From contig JAIOAX010000012.1 of assembly GCA_019873645.1 (NCBI GenBank), forward strand, positions 47,746 through 111,745: DNA of 64,000 nucleotides, in the 5' to 3' direction. Every line of letters starts with the position of its first letter. The first letter of the stretch is position 1. Origin of the DNA: Chloroflexota bacterium. GTDB taxonomy: Bacteria > Chloroflexota > Anaerolineae > B4-G1 > SLSP01. The position numbers and the translations under genes are program-made. Shown piece by piece: positions 1-8,012 of the stretch. The notes below the pieces were generated by a model, which saw only the letters and a program-made list of their open reading frames with translations, searched no databases and was not told where the DNA came from.

Positions 1-643
1 CAATACCGGTGATGGTCGCCAGGTAGACAATGGAACCGTTACCCGTATATTTCCAGATATTGGCAAGCAGGAAAATGAACGGCCAGGCCGCCTTCTGTTT
101 ATAAACCTCTATGGGGGCGTATCCCAAAGGAACGATGAGGCTGTTGATAATCCCCTGAGAGCTACCCAGAGCGTAGACGACATAGGCAACCACAATCCAG
201 GAGATAAAAAACGGCAGGAAGAAAACAGAGTGATAGAATTTAGCCAGAAACCGGTTTGTCAGTTCAAAGATGATCACCGCCAGCGCAACAGAAAGCACCA
301 ACCCCACCACCATAAAGAGCAGGTTATACAAAACAGTGTTGCGGATGTACGTCATCGTCGCGCCGATATTCGTGGGCAGGGTCAAATACTTAAAGTTGTT
401 CAATCCAACCCAGGGACTGTGAATGAGGCTGTAGATGAAGCGGTTTTGAATGAAAGCATCGGCCGGCGGTTTCACAAGCTTATAGGTCTTGAACGCCAGG
501 ATGACGCCGGGCATGGGGAGATAGGCAAACAGAAACAACCATATCGCGCCCGGCAAAACCATCGTCAGATAAGATAAGTTGGTGTATATCTTATCTCTGT
601 TCCATTTGGACTTCTTCCGCGGAGACGATTGTGCAGAGGACAT
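1..643 (-). CDS. Sugar ABC transporter permease, LplB type (partial, runs off left edge)
   Basis: About 214 residues are visible, starting at the ATG complement of 641-643 (MSSAQSSPRKKSKW...). A basic N-terminus precedes a first membrane span (about residues 28-48), then the stretch typical of LplB-family permeases (PGVILAFKTYK, WVGLNNFKYL) and further spans (FFLPFFISWIVVAYVV). The conserved EAA cytoplasmic loop that contacts the ATPase would lie just beyond the window edge, so the gene is cut off and not necessarily broken. A GGAGGT lies about 14 nt before the ATG, a long spacing. The family imports oligosaccharides together with a partner permease and a binding protein, presumably encoded further left. 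It has its own promoter and follows the GH35 gene pair. Confidence 0.88.
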   Translation of the reverse strand, partial: MSSAQSSPRKKSKWNRDKIYTNLSYLTMVLPGAIWLFLFAYLPMPGVILAFKTYKLVKPPADAFIQNRFIYSLIHSPWVGLNNFKYLTLPTNIGATMTYIRNTVLYNLLFMVVGLVLSVALAVIIFELTNRFLAKFYHSVFFLPFFISWIVVAYVVYALGSSQGIINSLIVPLGYAPIEVYKQKAAWPFIFLLANIWKYTGNGSIVYLATITGI

Positions 644-719
644 AATGGCTATGGCGCACCTCCTTAATCGTGAACAACAATCACTCCCCCGGCCCAACAT
701 TTCAGGCGAGTAGTTGAAG

Positions 720-764
720 TTTCAATGAACAATTCAATTGTAACTTGAAAATTGCGTTTGTCAA
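720..764 (-). promoter_or_regulatory. Promoter with overlapping imperfect palindrome for the LplB-type permease operon
   Basis: Read on the minus strand: TTGACA (complement of 759-764), a 16-nt spacer, then TACAAT (complement of 737-742). An imperfect inverted repeat at 720-750 (arms TTTCAA...ACAATT matching 12 of 15 positions around one central base) overlaps the -10 box, a position suited to a repressor. Which regulator binds is unknown; the TTTCA/TGAAA ends are compatible with a LacI-family protein. Confidence 0.6.
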
Positions 765-788
765 TAGGGGGATGGCGGATTTTTCGAT

Positions 789-1229
789 TTAGCGGGGCAA
801 TCGCACCTCAAATAGACATGCCTCTCCACCACGCAATCGCGATGTCTTCAGCGTCACCGTCACTGAAATCCCCAACGCAGCTTCAAAATTCGCTTGCAGG
901 TTGTGCGCCGAACACTCACACAACACAGGCGATGTTACCCAACCGGCCTGTACCAGATCACAACCACAGGCATCATAGCGCACCTCGACAATATCGTCAT
1001 CCACCAGCGTATACGTCGAGGCCGGGAAACGGCTCGCCAGTTCCACGAGGAGGCGCCTTATATCGCCGCCGGCCTGTGCCCAGGATTCACGAAAGACTTG
1101 CGCCGTGTATGAGCGTGCACACGCCTGCCCGCACTCACGTAAGAGCAGCGTGCGCGACGGCGCATCCAGGCTCTCCAATCCTCTCACCAATCCATCGAAC
1201 CAACAGGATAAGAAATCCATGCCCTCCAA
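789..1229 (-). CDS. Small cysteine-rich protein, V4R / ATC-hydrolase-like
   Basis: A 146-residue soluble protein. The C-terminal half contains RYDACGCDLV and, about 20 residues later, LCECSAHNLQANFEAALG followed by a strand ending CLFEVRLPR. This resembles the small V4R-like or L-2-amino-thiazoline-4-carboxylate hydrolase-like ligand-binding fold, in which paired cysteines can hold a metal. The start is uncertain: TTG at 1229 gives MEGMDFL; ATG at 1220 gives MDFL but has a GGAGG only two bases upstream. It begins 28 bp after the GH35 stop, so the two are probably co-transcribed. No enzymatic role can be assigned; the cysteines suggest a sensor or metal-binding role, which is inference. Confidence 0.6.
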   Translation of the reverse strand: MEGMDFLSCWFDGLVRGLESLDAPSRTLLLRECGQACARSYTAQVFRESWAQAGGDIRRLLVELASRFPASTYTLVDDDIVEVRYDACGCDLVQAGWVTSPVLCECSAHNLQANFEAALGISVTVTLKTSRLRGGEACLFEVRLPR

Positions 1230-1257
1230 TCCTTTCGTCAGTCCATCAAACCGATAG

Positions 1258-3447
1258 TCAGAAACCCGCGTTCAGGGTCATCGTCAGGCCGGTCGCGTCC
1301 TCGCTGACGCCGGTGACTTCGGCGGTGGCGTAGTGCAAGATGACGTCCGGCTTGAACTGCCATTCCAGGGGCAGAATTAGCCCTTGACGGGCAGGTAAAC
1401 GCAGGGGATGCCCGTCGAACAAAATTTCGCCGCGATAGGCCACAGTCGTTTCGATGGGGTCATCCTGGTAATTGTTGATGAACAGGAAACTGCCGCGCTC
1501 CCCACGGCTGAGGTGCACGTCGGCCCAATCGCTGAGGGTGAAGAGCGGCGCGCAACCCATACGCAAGGCGATCTGGTGCACGATGTCCAGGTCGTCGAGC
1601 GTGTTAGCGGCGAGGGCTGCGCCCAAAAGCATCACCGTCCCCTGCCCCAACCGTTGTGTGATCCCCACCGGCGCGCTTTCACAGGTCGCCCAGACCGCAG
1701 CGAAGTTGCCGGTGTAAGTCTCCACAAAGGAGACCGGTATATCGTTATGGTCGAAGGCCGTAATCAAGCGAGATGTGAACGGCGGATCGCTGTTTACTAC
1801 CGTAACACCCAGGGCATCCCGCAGAAGCGTACAGGGCCGCCCGTTTTCATCCTCGCGGGGCAGCCGCCCGACGATGATGAGCTTCCCGCCGGACGCAACG
1901 TAGTCCACCAGCTTGCGCTGCACCGCTGCCTCGCAAGCCTGGTCGAGCATCACCCACAAGCACGGATGGCGGTTCACATCCAACGCGGCGCGGCCTAGTT
2001 CCAGTGCAGCGAAGGGGCGGTGCGTCAGGGCCAGGCCGCGAGCGATGAAGTCGAACAGGATAACCTCGCGCTGGTGCATGAGGATATCGGTCGCTGCTTG
2101 CGTCGCGGGGAGATTGACTTCGGTCATGAAGTCGTCCAGCCGGAAGCCAATCGTGGCGACGGTTTCGGGCCGGGCGCGTGTCAAAGCGTCGCCGTAAGCA
2201 GCCAGAACGCGCGACAGGCGCGGGTAGCGGTGATAGTGGCGGCGCACGGTCCCGTCCTTGCGCACCGGATGCCCCCAGTCGTGGCGCTTGACGGGACTCA
2301 GCAGCGGGTCGTTCTCGCCGTCGCAGAACAGGTAGTGGTTGAAGGCGCGCATCCCGCAGGCGAGGCTCAGGCGGGTGTGCAGGTCGTACAGGGACGTCTG
2401 CCCGTTGCCGAAATCCTGGTTGCCGCCGGCCTGGAATTCGATGGAGAACAGCGGCTGCTGCGGGTTTTGCAGGGCCGCCGTCATCGCGTTGACCAGCAAA
2501 ATGTGGTGGATGTTGCTCTCGCCGATGGACAGGGGATACACATCCGTCGCGCTGATCACGTCGTTCAGTGCCATGACCTCGGCCAGTTGCGAGAGGCCGA
2601 TGGGAAAGGTCTTGCCGCCGTTGCCAAAGCCGTGGATGTTGATGACCGGCGGGACTTCCAGGCCGTTGGCGCGTGCGGTGTCCAGCAGGAAGGCGGCATA
2701 ATCGCGCAGATAGCGGCGGTAGAAGCGGCGGTAGTCAGCGACGAGGCGGGCCGCAAACGGGGCATGGGGCATGGTGAGTTGCTCACACAGCGATTCCGGT
2801 GAGGCGTCGAAGGGATAGTGGTCGTGTAGGGCATTACCGTAAGTCTGCTTGAGGTAGACTAAAAAGCGGTTCAACGTGTCGGGATTGAGGTCGAAGAGGT
2901 TCCTGACCCACTGTAGCATGCCCATTTCGTTATCGAGTTGCACCAGGACGATGGGGCCGCCGCGTGTGATCTGGCGCGGGGCAAGCACGCCGAACACCGC
3001 CTCATACCACGTGGCAGCGCAGCGCCGAAAATCCGGGTGCAGGTAACTGGCGAGGTTCTGCGCCTGCCCGTGCTGGTCAACGAAGGTCACCTGGGGATAC
3101 CGCTCGAACACCCACGGCGGAATGCCCTCATTGATGGTTTCAGCCATGATGTAGGGGCCCGGCCGGGCGATGACGTACAATCCCAGCGCGTGGGCCAGAT
3201 CCAGGAAACCGGCAAGATCGCGCAGTGGATGCGTGTGCCCGTCGAAGTCCGGCGTGTCAAGCGATGGCTGGTGCCACAACCAGGGGATGTAGCTGGCGAC
3301 GGCGTTGAACCCGGCGGCTTGCAGCAAGCCCAGGCGGTGCGGCCATTGGTCGGCGGGCGTGCGGAAGTAGTGAAATTCGCCTGCCTGCAACAAAACAGGG
3401 CGGTCGTCAATCCAGAACAAACCCTCAGCGGCGTAAAATCGGCTCAT
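1258..3447 (-). CDS. GH35-type beta-galactosidase family glycoside hydrolase
   Basis: A 729-residue protein from the ATG at 3447, chosen because AAAGGA sits 8-9 nt upstream; an upstream GTG/TTG extension is unlikely. The N-terminal TIM barrel has the GH35 hallmarks: GEFHYFR near residue 23, RPGPY near 95, the acid/base motif QLDNE (Glu174) and a likely nucleophile in FSIEFQAGG (Glu337). The C-terminal half is beta-rich. There is no signal peptide, so it probably acts in the cytoplasm on imported oligosaccharides. GH35 enzymes remove terminal beta-galactosyl (or exo-beta-glucosaminyl) residues; exact specificity cannot be read here. It lies between a LacI regulator and a small Cys-rich gene in the transporter locus. 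Confidence 0.85.
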   Translation of the reverse strand: MSRFYAAEGLFWIDDRPVLLQAGEFHYFRTPADQWPHRLGLLQAAGFNAVASYIPWLWHQPSLDTPDFDGHTHPLRDLAGFLDLAHALGLYVIARPGPYIMAETINEGIPPWVFERYPQVTFVDQHGQAQNLASYLHPDFRRCAATWYEAVFGVLAPRQITRGGPIVLVQLDNEMGMLQWVRNLFDLNPDTLNRFLVYLKQTYGNALHDHYPFDASPESLCEQLTMPHAPFAARLVADYRRFYRRYLRDYAAFLLDTARANGLEVPPVINIHGFGNGGKTFPIGLSQLAEVMALNDVISATDVYPLSIGESNIHHILLVNAMTAALQNPQQPLFSIEFQAGGNQDFGNGQTSLYDLHTRLSLACGMRAFNHYLFCDGENDPLLSPVKRHDWGHPVRKDGTVRRHYHRYPRLSRVLAAYGDALTRARPETVATIGFRLDDFMTEVNLPATQAATDILMHQREVILFDFIARGLALTHRPFAALELGRAALDVNRHPCLWVMLDQACEAAVQRKLVDYVASGGKLIIVGRLPREDENGRPCTLLRDALGVTVVNSDPPFTSRLITAFDHNDIPVSFVETYTGNFAAVWATCESAPVGITQRLGQGTVMLLGAALAANTLDDLDIVHQIALRMGCAPLFTLSDWADVHLSRGERGSFLFINNYQDDPIETTVAYRGEILFDGHPLRLPARQGLILPLEWQFKPDVILHYATAEVTGVSEDATGLTMTLNAGF

Positions 3448-3610
3448 GGCGCAATCCTTTCGCGGTGGGTGAATCCCAAGATAGCCAGCGCGCGTTAAAT
3501 CCACGGGCTATGCGTGTACACATCCCAGATCAGCCCGCTCAGGTAGTTTTCGATTAGGCGGTAGGGGATTCTTTATGAATGAGGTACGCCAGGGACCGGA
3601 TGGAAATCTA

Positions 3611-3713
3611 CCACCAATCTTCACTAATTTTGTTTCCTATTCGTGACGATTCGTGTAGATTCGTGGTTTAATCTTCCGATCAACGGCGAAAAGTCCGTTC
3701 AATTCCATTGAAT
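3611..3713. repeat. Intergenic island of tandem short words (attcgtg and atccgtt types)
   Basis: Between GH35 and lacI. Three degenerate copies of an ATTCGTGTAG-like word near 3640-3668 are followed by CAACGG/TCCGTTCAATTCC words. The same two word families recur at 4739-4803, 8102-8140 and 35237-35550. Confidence 0.7.
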
Positions 3714-3732
3714 GTCTGTTGGGAAATCTGTC

Positions 3733-4722
3733 TCAAGATGTTCGCAATGCCTCTGGATGTTTCAGTGAGGATTCACGCTGGATAAAGGCGGTTGGGATGC
3801 GCAGCGGTTCCGGCAGTTGCCCGCTTTCCAGGTAGTCGAACAGCCAGGTCGCCGCGGTCATGCCCCACAGGAAGCGCGAAGCGCCGATCGTGGAAAGGCT
3901 CGGTTGCATATATTGCGCGACCCGAATGTCGTCGAAGCCCACGACGGCAATATCGTCGGGCGCTGTGAGGCCGTGCTCTTTCAGCGCCTTGATGAAGCCG
4001 ATCGCCATTTGGTCGTTGGCGCAGAAGACAGCTTCAGGCAGATTCCCGGCGGCAATGACGCTTTGGGCCACATCGTAACCCGATTTCTCCAGGAAATTGC
4101 CCTGATACACGGCGACGGTCAAGCCGTGTCGGGCCGCCTCGCCCAAAAACGTCTCGGTACGCTCGGCGTTGTCGAAGGAATCCAGCGCGCCCGCCACGTA
4201 AGCCAGACGGCGCAATCCCTGCCGGTAGAGATGCTCGAAGGCTTCCACCACGCCATGGCGGTTGTCAATCAACAACGGGAAGACGTAATCCGCTTCCAGA
4301 CGGCGATCCAGCACGACGATTGGAAACGTCGGCGCGGCCAGCCTGAGGATCAGGTCGCTGGCGATCTTGGAGTCGAAGACGATAGCTCCGTCCACCTGCC
4401 GGTGGGTGAAAATCCGGCGTTCGACCTGGCTCTCCGGACACACGATAAGGTCGTAGTCGGTCTGCAGGACGGCGTCGTGGATGCCTTCGAGGATGTCCTC
4501 GTAGAAGGCGCCGCTGAAGCGCGTGATGAACACGCCGATCGTGCGCGACTTGCGCTTTTTGAGATGTCGGGCGAAGGCGTTGGGGTGATAATTGATGTCC
4601 TCGGCGGCCTGCAGAACGCGCTGGCGCGTCTCCTCGCTGATCGTGCCCGTCGCGTTCAGGGCATACGAGGCTGCGGTAATACTGACTCCGGCGCGGCGCG
4701 CCACGTCTTTGATCGTCGGCAT
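3733..4722 (-). CDS. LacI family transcriptional regulator
   Basis: A 329-residue repressor. Residues 1-50 form the LacI helix-turn-helix (IKDVARRAGVSITAASYALN) with the hinge leading to SRTIGVF at about residue 59. The rest is the periplasmic-binding-protein-like ligand domain, with the family pattern FCANDQMAIGFIKAL and VAVVGFDDI. It sits inside the glycoside-hydrolase/transporter locus, so it most likely senses an oligosaccharide breakdown product. A perfect 28-bp palindrome of LacI operator type lies at 21428-21455 in the GH94 promoter, and a weaker one at 720-750; the link between this protein and those sites is inference. Confidence 0.93.
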   Translation of the reverse strand: MPTIKDVARRAGVSITAASYALNATGTISEETRQRVLQAAEDINYHPNAFARHLKKRKSRTIGVFITRFSGAFYEDILEGIHDAVLQTDYDLIVCPESQVERRIFTHRQVDGAIVFDSKIASDLILRLAAPTFPIVVLDRRLEADYVFPLLIDNRHGVVEAFEHLYRQGLRRLAYVAGALDSFDNAERTETFLGEAARHGLTVAVYQGNFLEKSGYDVAQSVIAAGNLPEAVFCANDQMAIGFIKALKEHGLTAPDDIAVVGFDDIRVAQYMQPSLSTIGASRFLWGMTAATWLFDYLESGQLPEPLRIPTAFIQRESSLKHPEALRTS

Positions 4723-4738
4723 AAATTCTCCTAAGAAC

Positions 4739-4803
4739 CGCTAATCTCGCAAATCTACGCGAATCTCTAAAAATCAGCGGGGATTCGCGTGATTCGCGGT
4801 TAA
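4739..4803. repeat. Tandem short-word island (aatctacgcgaatctc / gattcgcg)
   Basis: Fills the gap between the GH144-like gene and lacI. Words on the left (AATCTCGCAAATCTACGCGAATC) are echoed as reverse complements on the right (GATTCGCGTGATTCGCGG), so the island can fold back on itself. Confidence 0.7.
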
Positions 4804-4805
4804 AC

Positions 4806-6197
4806 TCAGGGCTTGACGAGATTAAGGCGTTCCAGCCCTTGTTGAATGTGAACGTTGCGCATCGCCACCTTGTGGACAATGTCGTTTTCGTAATTCGCCA
4901 GCATCAGCAACGAGATGCCTTTGTCAATGCCGATCACGTCGCCGGCGAACCAGTTTTTGGTCAGGTTGTAGGCATCCTTGAAGCCATAGCGCCCCTTGAG
5001 CCGCTCCAGCGTGTCGTAGTTGCGCATCGCTTGCAGCGACTGTTCCGGCGTGAAGATGATCGAGCCGATTGCGCCCGCCGGCGGAATGGTGTCGTCAATG
5101 AAATGCATCTTGTTGTCGTAACCGGAGGGCGGCGCGCCATAAAGTCCGTTGTAGCCGTCCGGCCCGTCGCACGCGCTCAAGCCCCAGGCGTCGGGGCCTA
5201 ACGTCTCGTATTTGGCATCCATGGCCGTCGCAAAGCGGTAGTGCGCCAGCGACGCCTCGACGGAATTCTCGAACCAGTTCACGCCCTTTTTATCCACATA
5301 CTCGCGGAAGTCAATCCAGGCGTGGCTGTACTGGTAGGTAAAGAGCGAGCCGAACCACGAATGGATGAAGGGTTGGCCTTCCCCGTATTTGCCGTAATGG
5401 CGGGTGAACGTATAGTACGGTTTTTCGTCCAGCGGATACGTGTCCGAACCGGCGGCCAGCACGTAGAGCATCAGTTGCTCGGCGTAGAAGTCCCAATGGC
5501 CCTCGAAGCCCTTTTCAGGGCGGTAGGCCATGTAAAACATCGAACGGGATTCGTCCACAAACCAGGGCCAGTTCACGGCGGCGTAGATCTGTTCGGCTTT
5601 GGCAGCCAGGTCGCCGCCGAAATATTCGCCGGCGGTCAGCACGCCCATAAGCAAGATCGCCGTGTCAATGGTAGAAACTTCGCTCTCCCAGGCACGCTTG
5701 CCGGTACTCATGTTAACGAAGTGATAATAGAAGCCCTCGGTGCGCTCCATATCGAGCAACGTGTCGAACGTGCCCGCGACCCGTTCGTAACCTTCCTGGC
5801 GGGTGATGTAGCCCTTCTCGACGCCGATCACGTAAGCCGTCAGTCCAAAGCCGACTGAGGCGATGCTGGCGATGCCCTCCGAGCCGGGATAACGATCGCG
5901 GATCAGGCCGTAGCCGGGGCTGTTCACGTCCGTGTTGGCTTGTTCCCAGAAAAAGTCGAAAGCCCCCTTCATCTCGAAGGCGATGATGTCCTCGATAGCC
6001 GGCGGCGTCGGCGTGGGAGACGGCGTGAAGGTGGGCGTGGGGGCAGGCGTAAGTGTCGCCGTTGGCGTCGGGGGAATATGTGCAGGTGTAAGTGTAGCGA
6101 TTGGTGTCATAGGCACAGGCATCAATGGGGCGGCGCACGCGACAAGGGACAATATCAATGCCACAAGTCCAGGGACAAAATATCCTTTATTCACCAC
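4806..6197 (-). CDS. Lipoprotein, glycoamylase-domain (PF10091, GH144-like) hydrolase
   Basis: About 463 residues from GTG at 6197, which overlaps the stop of the upstream permease (GTGGTGAATAA) and gives a short lipoprotein signal ending LSLVAC; a TTG 33 bp upstream would extend it without improving the signal. A Thr/Pro-rich linker of about 40 residues follows, then an (alpha/alpha)6-type domain with the family patterns AWGLSACDGPDGYNG, IDDTIPPAGAIGSIIFTPE and IGIDKGISLLMLANYEN. Characterised members of this family include endo-beta-1,2-glucanases (GH144). It is expected on the outer face of the membrane, where it would cut glucan into fragments for the neighbouring importers. Beta-1,2 specificity is suggested, not proven. 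Confidence 0.8.
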   Translation of the reverse strand: MVNKGYFVPGLVALILSLVACAAPLMPVPMTPIATLTPAHIPPTPTATLTPAPTPTFTPSPTPTPPAIEDIIAFEMKGAFDFFWEQANTDVNSPGYGLIRDRYPGSEGIASIASVGFGLTAYVIGVEKGYITRQEGYERVAGTFDTLLDMERTEGFYYHFVNMSTGKRAWESEVSTIDTAILLMGVLTAGEYFGGDLAAKAEQIYAAVNWPWFVDESRSMFYMAYRPEKGFEGHWDFYAEQLMLYVLAAGSDTYPLDEKPYYTFTRHYGKYGEGQPFIHSWFGSLFTYQYSHAWIDFREYVDKKGVNWFENSVEASLAHYRFATAMDAKYETLGPDAWGLSACDGPDGYNGLYGAPPSGYDNKMHFIDDTIPPAGAIGSIIFTPEQSLQAMRNYDTLERLKGRYGFKDAYNLTKNWFAGDVIGIDKGISLLMLANYENDIVHKVAMRNVHIQQGLERLNLVKP

Positions 6198-7119
6198 CGG
6201 CCAACCCCGATCTTTCGATAGATTCAACAAACCATTTCTGCAAAACGAAATACATCACCAGCAGCGGCAAAATGATCAAAAACGTGCCACTCATCTTGAC
6301 GGCTTCGTTCAGCCGGTCAAAAATGTTCACCATGCCCGGCGGGTATAGATTTTCGTAGGCTTGCGTGAATTTGGCAAGCTGCATTGGCAAGGTCTGGATC
6401 CCGCCTTCGAGGAAAACGACAGTCAGGTACGTCTCGTTCCAATACCAGACGACCGAGAAAATCATGGACACGATGAACGCCGGAATCGCCCCCGGCAGCG
6501 CGATGCGCAGGAAAATCCCCAGATCCGAGGCACCGTCCAACCGCGCGGCTTCTTCCAATGCGCGCGGGAGCGATAGGAACGTCTGGTAAAAAATCAGCAT
6601 GAAAATCGCGCTCTTGAACCCCTGTCCGAGCATCGCCGGCAACACCAACGACCACAGGCTACCCAGTAATCCGAACTTCCGGTAGGTGAGCATCTGCGGA
6701 ATGACCGTGTTCTGCGGCGGAATAATGAAGGTAGCGAAGATAAGCAGGAAGAGTAACCGCTTGCCCCAGAAACGATAGCGCGCCAGCCCGTAGCCCACCA
6801 GCGCCGCCACACAAACTTGCAGAAACGACGGCGTCACGCTGACCAGAATGGTCGAGAGCAACGTCTGCGGGTAGGCCAGCACACGGAGGGCTTTGGTATA
6901 GTTACCCAGATAAAGTTGCGTGGGAATCCACTGCACCATGGGATTGAGCAAATCCTGCGGGCTTTTCAGGCTGTTGACGAACATGTAGAGCAGCGGGTAG
7001 AGATAGACGAAGCCGATAGCGATCAGCACCGCGTAGATAAAGAGCATAGGCAGGATGCCATGCCGGCTGCGACTGCCGAGCAAGCGCAACTTGAGCACGT
7101 CACGTGTCAGATGTTTCAT
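6187..7119 (-). CDS. Carbohydrate ABC transporter permease, MalG type
   Basis: A 310-residue integral membrane protein with about six spans. The conserved cytoplasmic EAA loop is present ([22 protein letters not shown], near residues 192-213), the contact site for the ABC ATPase. It forms a heterodimer with the MalF-type protein encoded 8 bp upstream (7128-8012). Its last codons overlap the start of the GH144-like lipoprotein, indicating translational coupling. The permease pair could work with either the 484-aa or the giant binding protein of this locus; no ATPase gene is nearby. Confidence 0.92.
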   Translation of the reverse strand: MKHLTRDVLKLRLLGSRSRHGILPMLFIYAVLIAIGFVYLYPLLYMFVNSLKSPQDLLNPMVQWIPTQLYLGNYTKALRVLAYPQTLLSTILVSVTPSFLQVCVAALVGYGLARYRFWGKRLLFLLIFATFIIPPQNTVIPQMLTYRKFGLLGSLWSLVLPAMLGQGFKSAIFMLIFYQTFLSLPRALEEAARLDGASDLGIFLRIALPGAIPAFIVSMIFSVVWYWNETYLTVVFLEGGIQTLPMQLAKFTQAYENLYPPGMVNIFDRLNEAVKMSGTFLIILPLLVMYFVLQKWFVESIERSGLAGGE

Positions 7120-7127
7120 CGTCCCCC

Positions 7128-8012
7128 CTAAAGTTCGCCTTTTGTACGCGGCCGCAGAAGTGCAAAGCTCCCCAGCAGAAGCACAAGCAACACTCCAAAG
7201 TACAAGAATGACATCGCGCTGGCGTAGCCGATGCCGCCTTCGACCCGGTACGTCTGCGAGTAGATGTACCGAATCACCTTGTTCTCCGAGAAGTGCGAGA
7301 GCGTGATGATCGTGTAGAATGCGTTGATCAATGTCGTCGTCGAAAGCGCGGGCAGCGTGATCTTCCAGAACGTCTCCCAGCCCGAAGCGCCGTCCACCGA
7401 GGCCGCCTCGTAAATGGAGCGGTCAATCTTTTGCAGGCTGGAAAGATAGATCAGAATCTGCACGCCGGAGAACCACAGGATGAGGATGAACGACGTGAGC
7501 ACGTATTCGATAGGATTGCGCAGATAGGGCGGCACCTGCGCCAGCACATTGACGATGAGCGGCGAGTTGGCGACCTGCGGGGCAGCGGTCACGCCCTGCG
7601 CCGCCAACTCCTTGATGACCGGCCCGCTGGTGATGACGACCGGCAGAAAAAAGATCACCCGGAACAGTCCCCGAAAACGAAAGTCCATATTCAAGAACAG
7701 CGCGATGATCAGCGCGAAAATCAACACGATCGGCACCGACACCAGCGTCTCGACGCCGTACTCGATGAGCAGTTGCACGAACGTCGGATCGGTGAGCAGG
7801 GCGCGCGTGTAGTTGTTCCAGGCCAGGAAAGTCATCTGGATGCCGGTGGCCGTCACGGTGACGTTGTTCAGACTGTAGAGGAAAGTCTCCACCAGCGGCG
7901 CGACCGTGAACAGCGCAAACCCCACGACCCACAGCAGTACGAAACCGTAGCCGTACAGCGCCTCGCGCCAGCGATAAGACAGTTCCCGCCGGGGACGTTT
8001 GCGTGCAGTCAC
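7128..8012 (-). CDS. Carbohydrate ABC transporter permease, MalF type
   Basis: A 294-residue membrane protein starting at GTG 8012, whose GTGA overlaps the DUF5696 stop codon; a GGAGGTGACG just upstream is a good ribosome binding site. About six spans are visible, with the EAA loop YEAASVDGASGWETFWKITLPA near residue 205. An extended periplasmic segment between early spans (residues about 125-165, containing LAAQGVTAAPQVANSP) is typical of MalF-like partners. It pairs with the MalG-type protein downstream. Confidence 0.92.
   Translation of the reverse strand: MTARKRPRRELSYRWREALYGYGFVLLWVVGFALFTVAPLVETFLYSLNNVTVTATGIQMTFLAWNNYTRALLTDPTFVQLLIEYGVETLVSVPIVLIFALIIALFLNMDFRFRGLFRVIFFLPVVITSGPVIKELAAQGVTAAPQVANSPLIVNVLAQVPPYLRNPIEYVLTSFILILWFSGVQILIYLSSLQKIDRSIYEAASVDGASGWETFWKITLPALSTTTLINAFYTIITLSHFSENKVIRYIYSQTYRVEGGIGYASAMSFLYFGVLLVLLLGSFALLRPRTKGEL

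Noticed and set aside
752..1333. Plus-strand ORF opposite the small Cys-rich gene
   Set aside because: Pro/His/Arg-rich shadow composition, no ribosome binding site, and antisense to better-supported genes.
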